DNA of 12,465 bases from an uncultured Eubacteriales bacterium. GTDB lineage: Bacteria; Bacillota; Clostridia; Oscillospirales; CAG-272. A model generated the notes under the pieces. It was not told the origin of the DNA and did not search any database. It saw nothing but the letters and a program-made list of their open reading frames with translations. The stretch is from the NCBI GenBank assembly GCA_934446285.1, contig CAKSEI010000027.1:1-12465 (forward strand), written 5' to 3'. The first letter of the stretch is position 1; each line of letters starts with the position of its first letter. This document shows, piece by piece, positions 7,495 through 12,465 of this stretch. A program made the translations under genes and the position numbers.

Positions 7495-7521
7495 GCGTGA
7501 CGATCTTTCGCCCGTCACCGC
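7495..7521 (+). terminator. Weak hairpin after bsh
   Basis: GTGACG (7497-7502) pairs with CGTCAC (7513-7518), with two more pairs outside a one-base bulge. An alternative, GCGGTGA (7488-7494) with TCACCGC (7515-7521), competes with it. The nearest pyrimidine-rich run (CTTTCCTTTTTCC) begins 15 bases after the stem. The hairpin may end or stabilise the bsh transcript, but it is not a classic intrinsic terminator. Confidence 0.35.
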
Positions 7522-7726
7522 CCTGTCGTATTGCGCTTTCCTTTTTCCGTAAGGAATGCAAGGCAGAGTTTTTTTACAAACCGCATGGCGGAGCACATGA
7601 CAAATGCAGCTGCACCTGAGCACATGAGATTGATGAGAAAAACATGTGTTTTATCCAATTTCTTTTCCATCCTCATATGTACCGGAGACGGACAGCATTA
7701 TACGCAAAATTGGGGAGGCGGTTGCC

Positions 7727-7786
7727 ATGATGTACCGCAATAAAAGCGAGTATAAATCAGAGAGAAAGTATGAGAAAAAAACCTGA
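7727..7786 (+). CDS. Possible 19-residue charged peptide
   Basis: Two consecutive ATG codons open a 19-codon frame encoding a highly charged peptide (MMYRNKSEYKSERKYEKKT) with no membrane segment. The reason to mention it is an excellent ribosome site, GGAGG at 7714-7718, eight bases before the first ATG, with a strong terminator about 70 bases downstream. There is no convincing promoter: TTATAC at 7698-7703 could be a -10 but has no -35. The family is unknown and chance occurrence is quite possible. Confidence 0.25.
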   Translation: MMYRNKSEYKSERKYEKKT

Positions 7787-7855
7787 CGGCATACTTTATC
7801 GGAAAGGCGGGAGATGCCCTCTGACGCGGAGCGGCATCGATTGTTCGCAATAAAC

Positions 7856-7892
7856 AAAGGAGAGACCATTGCACGATGGTTTCTCCTTTTTT
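7856..7892 (+). terminator. Strong bidirectional terminator between convergent transcripts
   Basis: A 14-bp stem (7856-7869 with 7876-7889, one G-T pair) with a six-base loop runs into six T at 7887-7892 on the plus strand. The minus-strand tail reads TTTGTTTATTG, so it also suits the yhaO-HAD-yhaN operon ending at 7938. It is the best intrinsic terminator in the window. On the plus strand it implies a transcript reaching 7890, either a long bsh 3' UTR or an independent RNA. Confidence 0.88.
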
Positions 7893-7937
7893 CGCCTTCG
7901 GATAGGAATTGAGCAGCTTTTCCCGACAACTCGACTG

Positions 7938-10127
7938 TCAAAGTGTGATATTATTCGCGTCGCGCGAGATTTGCGCGTCTCTTGAATGCGAAGTGAAAAC
8001 TATCGACTGCGCGCCGCGCACCGAGAGCACGCGATAAGCCCTGTCAAGTCTTACGTCGTCGAGATTTGCAAAGCTCTCGTCGAATATCATCGGTGTTTTG
8101 CCGTCGGTCAGCAGCTCGCACAGCGCTATGCGCAGGCATATGTAGGCTATGTCGCGCGTTCCTCTGCTGAAAAATTCCGAGTCGCGGGTCATGCGGCTCG
8201 AGTCCGTATACGATACGGCGAGCTTATCGGATATAAAGAGACTGTCGTATTTTCCGTCCGTTGCCGCCGACATCAGCTCTGCCGAGCGGGCTGCGAGGCG
8301 CGGGGAAACATGCTCCTTGACGCGTGCGGCAGCCGTCTCTATCGCGGTATATGCCGCGACGAGCGCATTATACCGCTTTTCAAGCTCGCCGATTGTTCCG
8401 TCAAGCTCGGAGAGCCGCTCCGACACCCGACGCTCCTGCTCGACCGTGTGTACGAGCAGAGCCGACTGCCTCTCGGCTTCCGCTATTGTCTTTGACTGGC
8501 GCTCCGAGCTGTCAAGTCCGAAAGTAATGCGTCTCTCAAGCTCGGAGGCGTCAAGCGATTTTTCAATCTCGTGCGGGTCTCCGTTAAGAGCCTCGGCTAT
8601 CGCCGCTCTGTCAAAGGCGGACAGCTCCGTCTCAGCCCTGTCCGCATCAGCCTTGAGAAGAGAATATTCGTCGCTCGCGCGCAGGTACATTTCGCGCATA
8701 GCCGTGAGCTTTGCCGCCGTGTTGTCAAGTCCGTCGGGATTAGTATAGCTCTGCCCGAGGGAGTCGCATATCACGCGCGCTTGTTCTGTCAGATTATCGA
8801 GCACGCCTTGTGCGGCGTCGAGGCGCCCGGCGCATTCTGCGGCTTCCTTTTCCGCGAGAAGGCGTCCGCTCTGTGCGCGTAAATAGCGGTCGCGCAGGTC
8901 GTGCGGGCTTTTTGCACCGTGCTCAGCCAGAATTTTCTTTGATTTCCCGCGGCAGAGCGCGCCCGATACCGCAAGCGATATGCCACTGACCAGTGCTGCC
9001 GCACCCGCGGCGATAAGAGCGCCTGCTTTTCCGGTGACGGCATAAAAAGCCGCACATACAGCACCGATAAGCATGAGTATGCTCCCCGCCGCGTACATTA
9101 CCCCCGATTTTCTGTTGAACGCTGCGGTCTTGCCCGCTGCGTCCAGAAAAAGCTCGGGGTTCGGGATGCTGTTTTTGTTCTGCTCCGCACGGACTGCCGA
9201 CGCACGTGCATCTTCCGTCTCGCGCTCAGCTGCTCTTATAGCTTCGGCGAGCTTTATCATATCGTGTATTCTGCCGTTGTCTATGTTTCCCTCACGCAGT
9301 GAGAACAACTTCTCTTCAAGCTCGGCGAGCCTCTTTCTGTCCTTCTCATGTTGCTCAAAGCGTATGAGCGTGCGCGCGTCGGTAAGGCGCCTCATGTCTG
9401 TCTGAGCCTGCTCGGTAAGGCGTCTGTTATTCTCGGCTTTTTCTTTCAGCTCGGCGAGCCTGCATGACGCGGCTATTCCGTTCTCGCTCGCGCCCTTAAG
9501 CTCCGCAGCCTCGCGCTGCAGCGCTCTTTTTTCCTCGCGTGCTTCAAAGAGTTTGCCGCCCTTGCCGTTCTTATGAAGTATGTCGGCGCGTGCGGCGTCG
9601 ATGGTTTTCAGTGCTTTATCCGAGTCGGTACTTTCCTCCGCGGTGAAGAGAATATTTTCCATCGCGCGTGCGACCTCCGTACCGTCGACGGCAGCGCCCG
9701 TTTTCTGCGAGACGTAGACAGTACGGTCGAAGAGCGCATCGCTCATACCGAGAAAGACTTCTCCCGGCTCGTGCCCGTGCATATACTCCGCGCCCGTCAC
9801 GCTGTCGGTTATTTTGAAATCGTCGCTGCACGCAGTTTTGCCGCGCATGGTGAGGGTGCGCGAGACGATATAGTCGTGCTCGCCGTCACCGATAAGCATA
9901 GTCCCCCACACGCTTTGCGAATCAAAGGGCATATACCTGCGTCGGTCGGGTATCGGAGACGATTTTGTCTTTGCCGCAAGCCCGAAGAACATAAATCTGA
10001 TAAAAGCGCACAGCGTGCTTTTGCCCGATTCGTTTTGTCCCTCAATGATATTGACCCCGTCCGTGAGCTTGACTTTGACGTCGCTTAACCCCGCGAAGCG
10101 GCCTATATACAGTTCCTTTATCAGCAT
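7938..10127 (-). CDS. yhaN: Rad50/SbcC-like ATPase, YhaN family
   Basis: The 729-residue protein has the split ATPase layout of the SMC/Rad50/RecN class. Walker A GQNESGKST is at 30-38, two long charged coiled-coil arms follow (about 185-300 and 400-620), and the signature SRGTRD at 654-659, Walker B MIFDES at 680-685 and the switch His in FTSHS (H714) are near the C-terminus. Between the arms, where Rad50 has its zinc hook, lie two hydrophobic helices (about 344-365 and 367-393) with no CxxC; they look like a membrane hairpin. It probably opens DNA ends for the nuclease encoded upstream, YhaO. It is shorter than Bacillus YhaN (about 960). The start ATG overlaps the previous gene by seven bases and sits four bases after GGAGG (10132-10136), so translation is coupled. 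It is the last gene of the operon. The symbol reflects family resemblance and operon context rather than proven orthology. Confidence 0.85.
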   Translation of the reverse strand: MLIKELYIGRFAGLSDVKVKLTDGVNIIEGQNESGKSTLCAFIRFMFFGLAAKTKSSPIPDRRRYMPFDSQSVWGTMLIGDGEHDYIVSRTLTMRGKTACSDDFKITDSVTGAEYMHGHEPGEVFLGMSDALFDRTVYVSQKTGAAVDGTEVARAMENILFTAEESTDSDKALKTIDAARADILHKNGKGGKLFEAREEKRALQREAAELKGASENGIAASCRLAELKEKAENNRRLTEQAQTDMRRLTDARTLIRFEQHEKDRKRLAELEEKLFSLREGNIDNGRIHDMIKLAEAIRAAERETEDARASAVRAEQNKNSIPNPELFLDAAGKTAAFNRKSGVMYAAGSILMLIGAVCAAFYAVTGKAGALIAAGAAALVSGISLAVSGALCRGKSKKILAEHGAKSPHDLRDRYLRAQSGRLLAEKEAAECAGRLDAAQGVLDNLTEQARVICDSLGQSYTNPDGLDNTAAKLTAMREMYLRASDEYSLLKADADRAETELSAFDRAAIAEALNGDPHEIEKSLDASELERRITFGLDSSERQSKTIAEAERQSALLVHTVEQERRVSERLSELDGTIGELEKRYNALVAAYTAIETAAARVKEHVSPRLAARSAELMSAATDGKYDSLFISDKLAVSYTDSSRMTRDSEFFSRGTRDIAYICLRIALCELLTDGKTPMIFDESFANLDDVRLDRAYRVLSVRGAQSIVFTSHSRDAQISRDANNITL

Positions 10128-10801
10128 TTCTCCTCCAGGTAAGAAAGAAATTCTCCGTAAGTGTGCGCGACGGGGCAGATGTCACCCTCCCATGCGCCTT
10201 TCGGCGCGAAGAGGCAGCAGTCGATACCCGCACCGCGTGCGCCCGCTATGTCGCTTGTCGGGCTGTCGCCGAAAACGATACAGTCCTCCCGCCCAAGCCC
10301 CGCACGCTCGATTACCGTATCGAAAAAGCGTCGGTCGGGCTTATTGTATCCTATCTGCTCGGATATAAATACCCCCGAGAAAAATCCGCGCAGGTCAGCG
10401 TCATCGAGCCGCCGCTGCTGCACCTCGGTTATGCCGTTTGTTATGACATAAAGGCAGTATTTTTTATGTGCCTCGCGAAGAAAAGAGCGTGCACCCGGCA
10501 GCAGTATATGCTCGCGCGACAGCATTTCTCCGTAGAGGGCGTTTACCTCATCCGAGTCGGCACGAATGCCGAGACGGGAAAAGAGTATCTCAAAGCGCAG
10601 AGTGCGTATCTGCAGCCTGTCATACTCTCCGCGCTCAAGGGCGTGCCACATCTCTCTGTTTATTTCGTGGTACTCGCCGAGAATTTTGTCTGAGCAGGGA
10701 ATAGACAACCGGTCAAATGTCTTTTTTATTGCTTCTCTTTCGCACGCGGCAAAGTCAAAGAGCGTATCGTCTATATCGAGCAGCAGATTTTTATATTTCA
10801 T
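10121..10801 (-). CDS. HAD-family 5'-nucleotidase, YjjG/YfnB-like
   Basis: This 226-residue HAD phosphatase shows all four motifs: D9-I-D11-D-T at the N-terminus (nucleophile D9, acid/base D11), T121 in VITNG, K154 in GYNKPDRRFF, and GDSPTSD with D179 and D184. The helical cap lies between motifs I and II (about 15-100), as in subclass IA. Length and cap sequence resemble E. coli YjjG, which dephosphorylates pyrimidine mononucleotides, including damaged or non-standard ones; that substrate range is an inference here. The ATG at 10801 is preferred over a TTG three bases upstream (10804), with GGGAG at 10810-10814 as ribosome site. It overlaps the end of the yhaO-like gene by 11 bases and the start of the yhaN-like gene by seven, placing it firmly inside one operon. 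Other HAD phosphatases of similar fold cannot be excluded. Confidence 0.87.
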   Translation of the reverse strand: MKYKNLLLDIDDTLFDFAACEREAIKKTFDRLSIPCSDKILGEYHEINREMWHALERGEYDRLQIRTLRFEILFSRLGIRADSDEVNALYGEMLSREHILLPGARSFLREAHKKYCLYVITNGITEVQQRRLDDADLRGFFSGVFISEQIGYNKPDRRFFDTVIERAGLGREDCIVFGDSPTSDIAGARGAGIDCCLFAPKGAWEGDICPVAHTYGEFLSYLEEKC

Positions 10802-11897
10802 CAATTTTTCTCCCGTCTATTGCGGCAAGTCCGAGCCGCAGAGCCTCCTCAGCCGTTTCGCGTATAACCGCGTCATCCGAGCCGAGCTGCGGCATGAGCG
10901 TGCGGACAAATTCGCCGCGCAGTCCGGGAGCGCGCTCGAGGGCAGCTATGTCCTTTGTCGGTGTCGTAAGGTCGGTTATCTCGGCGTTCGTCCCGCACAA
11001 TGCGGCGAGCAACTCCGTTTCTATATGCATATCGGAATTTACAGCGCCGCAGAGCGTGAGCCGCAGACAGTCGTCCTTTTCTATACCCCTGCCCGATATG
11101 AGCTTTGCAATCGCGTCCGAGATGTCCGTGAAGTCGGAGCAGTCGGTTATATCAAGCCTTTCATTATAATAAACGGGAGCGCGCGACGGCAGAAGCTCCT
11201 TTTTGACCGTGCCTTTTTCGGCGGTTACGAGGTAGACACCCTTTTTTCCGCATTCGCCGAAGTCCCGTCCGCACACGCACCCGGGATAAAAATATTCGCC
11301 GTGCGCCGTGCGTCCGCCTCTTGATGCGTGAATATGCCCGAGGGCGATGTAGTCAGATGCCGTCTGCGCAAGGTCCGCGGTTCGCAGCGTGTAAACACCG
11401 TCCTCGCTGCCCTCGGTATTCGCGTGACCTATGATAATGTTTAAGAGAGTGTCGTCGGGCAGCACGGTATGTGCCGTCGGATCGGCAGGGGATGTCGAGG
11501 CAAGGCAGGCAAAGCCGCATATGCGCACGCCCTCCTCGGGCATCTCGACGCTCTGCGGCTCGGCACTCTTAAAGACACGGACATTCTCCGGCATAGTGCT
11601 GTCCCATATTCCGCCCGGTATGTACGGGTCATGATTTCCGGGGGAGATAAAAAAGCTGCATGACGGCGTGTCGCGCATGGCTGATAAAACCGTCTGAAAA
11701 GCGCCCTCGGACGGCTCCGGGCAGTCAAAGAGGTCACCGCAGATAAGGCAGAGGCGCACGCCCTCGCGTTTTATGTATTCCGTCATGTCGATAAATGACG
11801 AAACGAGTGCCGCACGCTTTTCCGCGCGCCGTGCCGCCCGCTCCTTTGAAAAAGGAGAATCTATATGAAAGTCAGCGCAGTGTATAAAAACCGCCAT
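10791..11897 (-). CDS. yhaO: Mre11/SbcD-like metallophosphoesterase nuclease, YhaO family
   Basis: The 368-residue protein begins with a calcineurin-like metallophosphoesterase domain that holds two metal ions: D9-x-H11 in CADFHIDSPF, D55 in CGDLFD, N88-H89-D90 in GNHDP, H158 in IIGHA, and H188/H190 in LGHIH. The remaining 150 or so residues form the capping and partner-binding region seen in SbcD/Mre11 proteins. It is expected to be a DNA exo/endonuclease acting with the ATPase encoded two genes downstream. The ATG at 11897 lies five bases after GGAGG (11903-11907). A frame open far upstream to 12275 is not used: it runs across this gene's own promoter and into the divergent metF. First gene of a three-gene operon with its own strong promoter. 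Confidence 0.92.
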   Translation of the reverse strand: MAVFIHCADFHIDSPFSKERAARRAEKRAALVSSFIDMTEYIKREGVRLCLICGDLFDCPEPSEGAFQTVLSAMRDTPSCSFFISPGNHDPYIPGGIWDSTMPENVRVFKSAEPQSVEMPEEGVRICGFACLASTSPADPTAHTVLPDDTLLNIIIGHANTEGSEDGVYTLRTADLAQTASDYIALGHIHASRGGRTAHGEYFYPGCVCGRDFGECGKKGVYLVTAEKGTVKKELLPSRAPVYYNERLDITDCSDFTDISDAIAKLISGRGIEKDDCLRLTLCGAVNSDMHIETELLAALCGTNAEITDLTTPTKDIAALERAPGLRGEFVRTLMPQLGSDDAVIRETAEEALRLGLAAIDGRKIDEI

Positions 11898-11927
11898 GCA
11901 TTCCTCCGTCAAATTATTACTGTAAGT

Positions 11928-11956
11928 ATTATACCGAAAAGCGGGCGCAAAGTCAA
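11928..11956 (-). promoter_or_regulatory. Sigma-A promoter of the yhaO-HAD-yhaN operon
   Basis: On the minus strand TTGACT (plus 11951-11956) and TATAAT (11928-11933) are separated by 17 bases, one mismatch from consensus overall. The transcript would start near 11921, giving a leader of about 25 bases. The -35 and spacer overlap an inverted repeat at 11941-11984. Confidence 0.88.
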
Positions 11957-11984
11957 GGTGCGCCACACAGTCATTTTTGCCCGC
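11941..11984. promoter_or_regulatory. Inverted repeat between divergent promoters, candidate operator
   Basis: GCGGGC (11941-11946) plus AAA (11949-11951) pair with TTTGCCCGC (11976-11984), leaving a two-base bulge. A small inner hairpin GTGCGCCAC lies at 11959-11967. The repeat covers the -35 of the yhaO promoter and ends six bases before the metF -35, so a protein bound here could affect both. No known operator consensus was recognised. Confidence 0.35.
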
Positions 11985-11989
11985 AGGCA

Positions 11990-12019
11990 TTGATTTTGAC
12001 GGGTGCTGTGTGTTATAAT
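11990..12019 (+). promoter_or_regulatory. Promoter of metF (extended -10)
   Basis: TTGATT at 11990-11995 and TATAAT at 12014-12019 are 18 bases apart, and TG at 12011-12012 makes an extended -10. The leader to the ATG is only about 20 bases, too short for an S-box, T-box or other methionine riboswitch, so control would have to be at the DNA level. Confidence 0.8.
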
Positions 12020-12044
12020 ACGGTATATTATGAGAGGTAGTCAT

Positions 12045-12465
12045 ATGAAACTGAAAGAACTTTTGGCTCAGGATAAAATAAGTGTATCGTTTGAGGTGTT
12101 TCCGCCCAAGGCGGACAGTGCCTTTGAGGGGGTAAAAAAGGCGGTGGAGCGCATAGCTGCACTGCATCCGTCGTTTATGAGCGTCACATACGGCGCGGGA
12201 GGCGGGACGAGCAGATACACGCTCGACATAGCCGAAAAAATAGCGCACGACTACGGCGTGCCGTCGCTTGCGCATCTTACGTGCGTTTCGTCATCAAAGG
12301 ATACAGTTCACGCGAGAATAAGGGAAATGAGCGAGGCGGGCATTGAGAACGTCATGGCTCTGCGCGGAGACCTCACTCCCGAGCTTGAGAAAAACGGGCT
12401 TGACGGCTGCGACTACCGTCATGCGATCGACCTTATACGCGATATAAAGCAGAGCGGGGTCGATA
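12045..12465 (+). CDS. metF: 5,10-methylenetetrahydrofolate reductase MetF (5' part)
   Basis: The first 140 codons of a methylenetetrahydrofolate reductase run off the end of the window. The enzyme reduces 5,10-methylene-THF to 5-methyl-THF, the methyl donor for methionine synthesis, with flavin bound in a TIM barrel. Visible family motifs are VSFEVFPPK (15-22), MSVTYGAGGGTS (45-56), HLTCV (77-81) and MALRGD (104-109). E17 and D109 correspond to the catalytic Glu28 and Asp120 of E. coli MetF at a constant offset of 11. AGAGG at 12033-12037 precedes the ATG by seven bases. The gene is divergent from the yhaO operon. Roughly half of the expected 290-300 residues is missing because of the window edge, not a truncation. 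Confidence 0.95.
   Translation, partial: MKLKELLAQDKISVSFEVFPPKADSAFEGVKKAVERIAALHPSFMSVTYGAGGGTSRYTLDIAEKIAHDYGVPSLAHLTCVSSSKDTVHARIREMSEAGIENVMALRGDLTPELEKNGLDGCDYRHAIDLIRDIKQSGVD

Larger units (their letters stand above)
7474..7937. other. Long intergenic region between bsh and yhaN-like gene
   Basis: This is the only gap over 300 bases. It lies between two convergent genes and is lower in GC than both. It holds a hairpin near the bsh stop, a TTCCTT/AAGGAA hairpin (7538-7543 with 7551-7556), a near-perfect 14-base palindrome at 7639-7652, a possible 19-codon ORF with a good ribosome site (7727-7786), the alternating set GGCAT 7788-7792 / ATGCC 7814-7818 / GGCAT 7833-7837, and a strong terminator at 7856-7892. 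Reading frames of 70-96 codons here show no recognisable domain. No tRNA, SRP RNA, tmRNA or known riboswitch pattern was recognised. It could be a decayed gene or a small RNA locus. Confidence 0.6.

Noticed and set aside
6568..7623. Open frame of 351 codons on the minus strand
   Set aside because: It is antisense to the bile salt hydrolase, is rich in Arg/Cys/His typical of shadow translation, and has no domain signature.
7531..7743. Open frame of 70 codons on the plus strand after bsh
   Set aside because: There is no ribosome site at its start, the composition is unlike its neighbours and no domain is visible. A much better ribosome site lies in front of the short frame at 7727.
7651..7941. 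Open frame of 96 codons on the minus strand just after the ATPase gene
   Set aside because: It crosses the strong terminator at 7856-7892, begins inside the end of the ATPase gene and shows no family resemblance.
11996..12001. TTGACG-like -35 closer to the metF -10
   Set aside because: The match TTGACG near 11997 leaves only about 12 bases to TATAAT, too short for a sigma-A promoter; TTGATT at 11990 gives 18 bases.
11898..12275. N-terminal extension of the yhaO-like protein by 126 codons
   Set aside because: The extension would run through the operon's own -10 and -35 and antisense to metF. The metallophosphoesterase domain begins right at the ATG at 11897, which has a good ribosome site.

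Overview
The window reads as a chromosomal stretch from a Gram-positive anaerobe of the Firmicutes, most likely a gut-dwelling member of the Clostridia. Supporting signs are strong GGAGG-type ribosome binding sites, sigma-A promoters close to TTGACA-17-TATAAT, Bacillus-type homologues (YhaM, YhaN, YhaO, YdjG/YdjH-like), SecA with a metal-binding SEC-C tail, and a complete bile salt hydrolase, an enzyme typical of intestinal bacteria. Taxonomy is inferred from gene content only. Nine main genes are recognised, plus two genes cut by the window edges. I see no rRNA, tRNA, CRISPR array, transposase or phage gene.

Layout. (1) 1-2839, plus strand: the last codons of a protein ending in a zinc ribbon, a double zinc-ribbon membrane protein and a TPM-domain membrane protein. 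Together they resemble the Bacillus YdjG/YdjH/YdjI envelope-stress set. They are followed by the exoribonuclease yhaM, and a perfect 14-bp hairpin closes the unit. (2) 2840-2996: a short AT-rich intergenic segment with possible repeat-element structure. (3) 2997-3494, minus strand: trmL, a tRNA wobble-base methyltransferase with a near-consensus promoter, divergent from secA (3624-6386). (4) 6387-6501: a nested hairpin region, then a bile salt hydrolase at 6502-7473. (5) 7474-7937: the only long non-coding stretch, holding several hairpins, a possible 19-residue ORF and a strong bidirectional terminator. (6) 7938-11897, minus strand: a tightly overlapping three-gene operon reading yhaO-like nuclease, YjjG-like HAD nucleotidase, yhaN-like ATPase. 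(7) 11898-12044: a divergent promoter region with an inverted repeat, then the 5' part of metF, which leaves the window.

How the genes work together. The three overlapping minus-strand genes form a likely Mre11/Rad50-type (SbcD/SbcC-like) nuclease-ATPase pair with a nucleotide phosphatase between them. The ATPase carries a hydrophobic hairpin in the middle of its coiled coil that could tether the complex to the membrane. Bacillus keeps yhaO, yhaN and yhaM together; here yhaM sits about 5 kb away on the other strand, in a different operon. The first block probably works at the membrane. SecA drives protein export, TrmL modifies tRNA, the bile salt hydrolase deconjugates bile acids and MetF supplies methyl groups for methionine. 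No wholly new system is obvious. The least conventional parts are the nuclease/nucleotidase/ATPase operon, the long intergenic region after the bile salt hydrolase, and the possible repeat element at 2899-2987.
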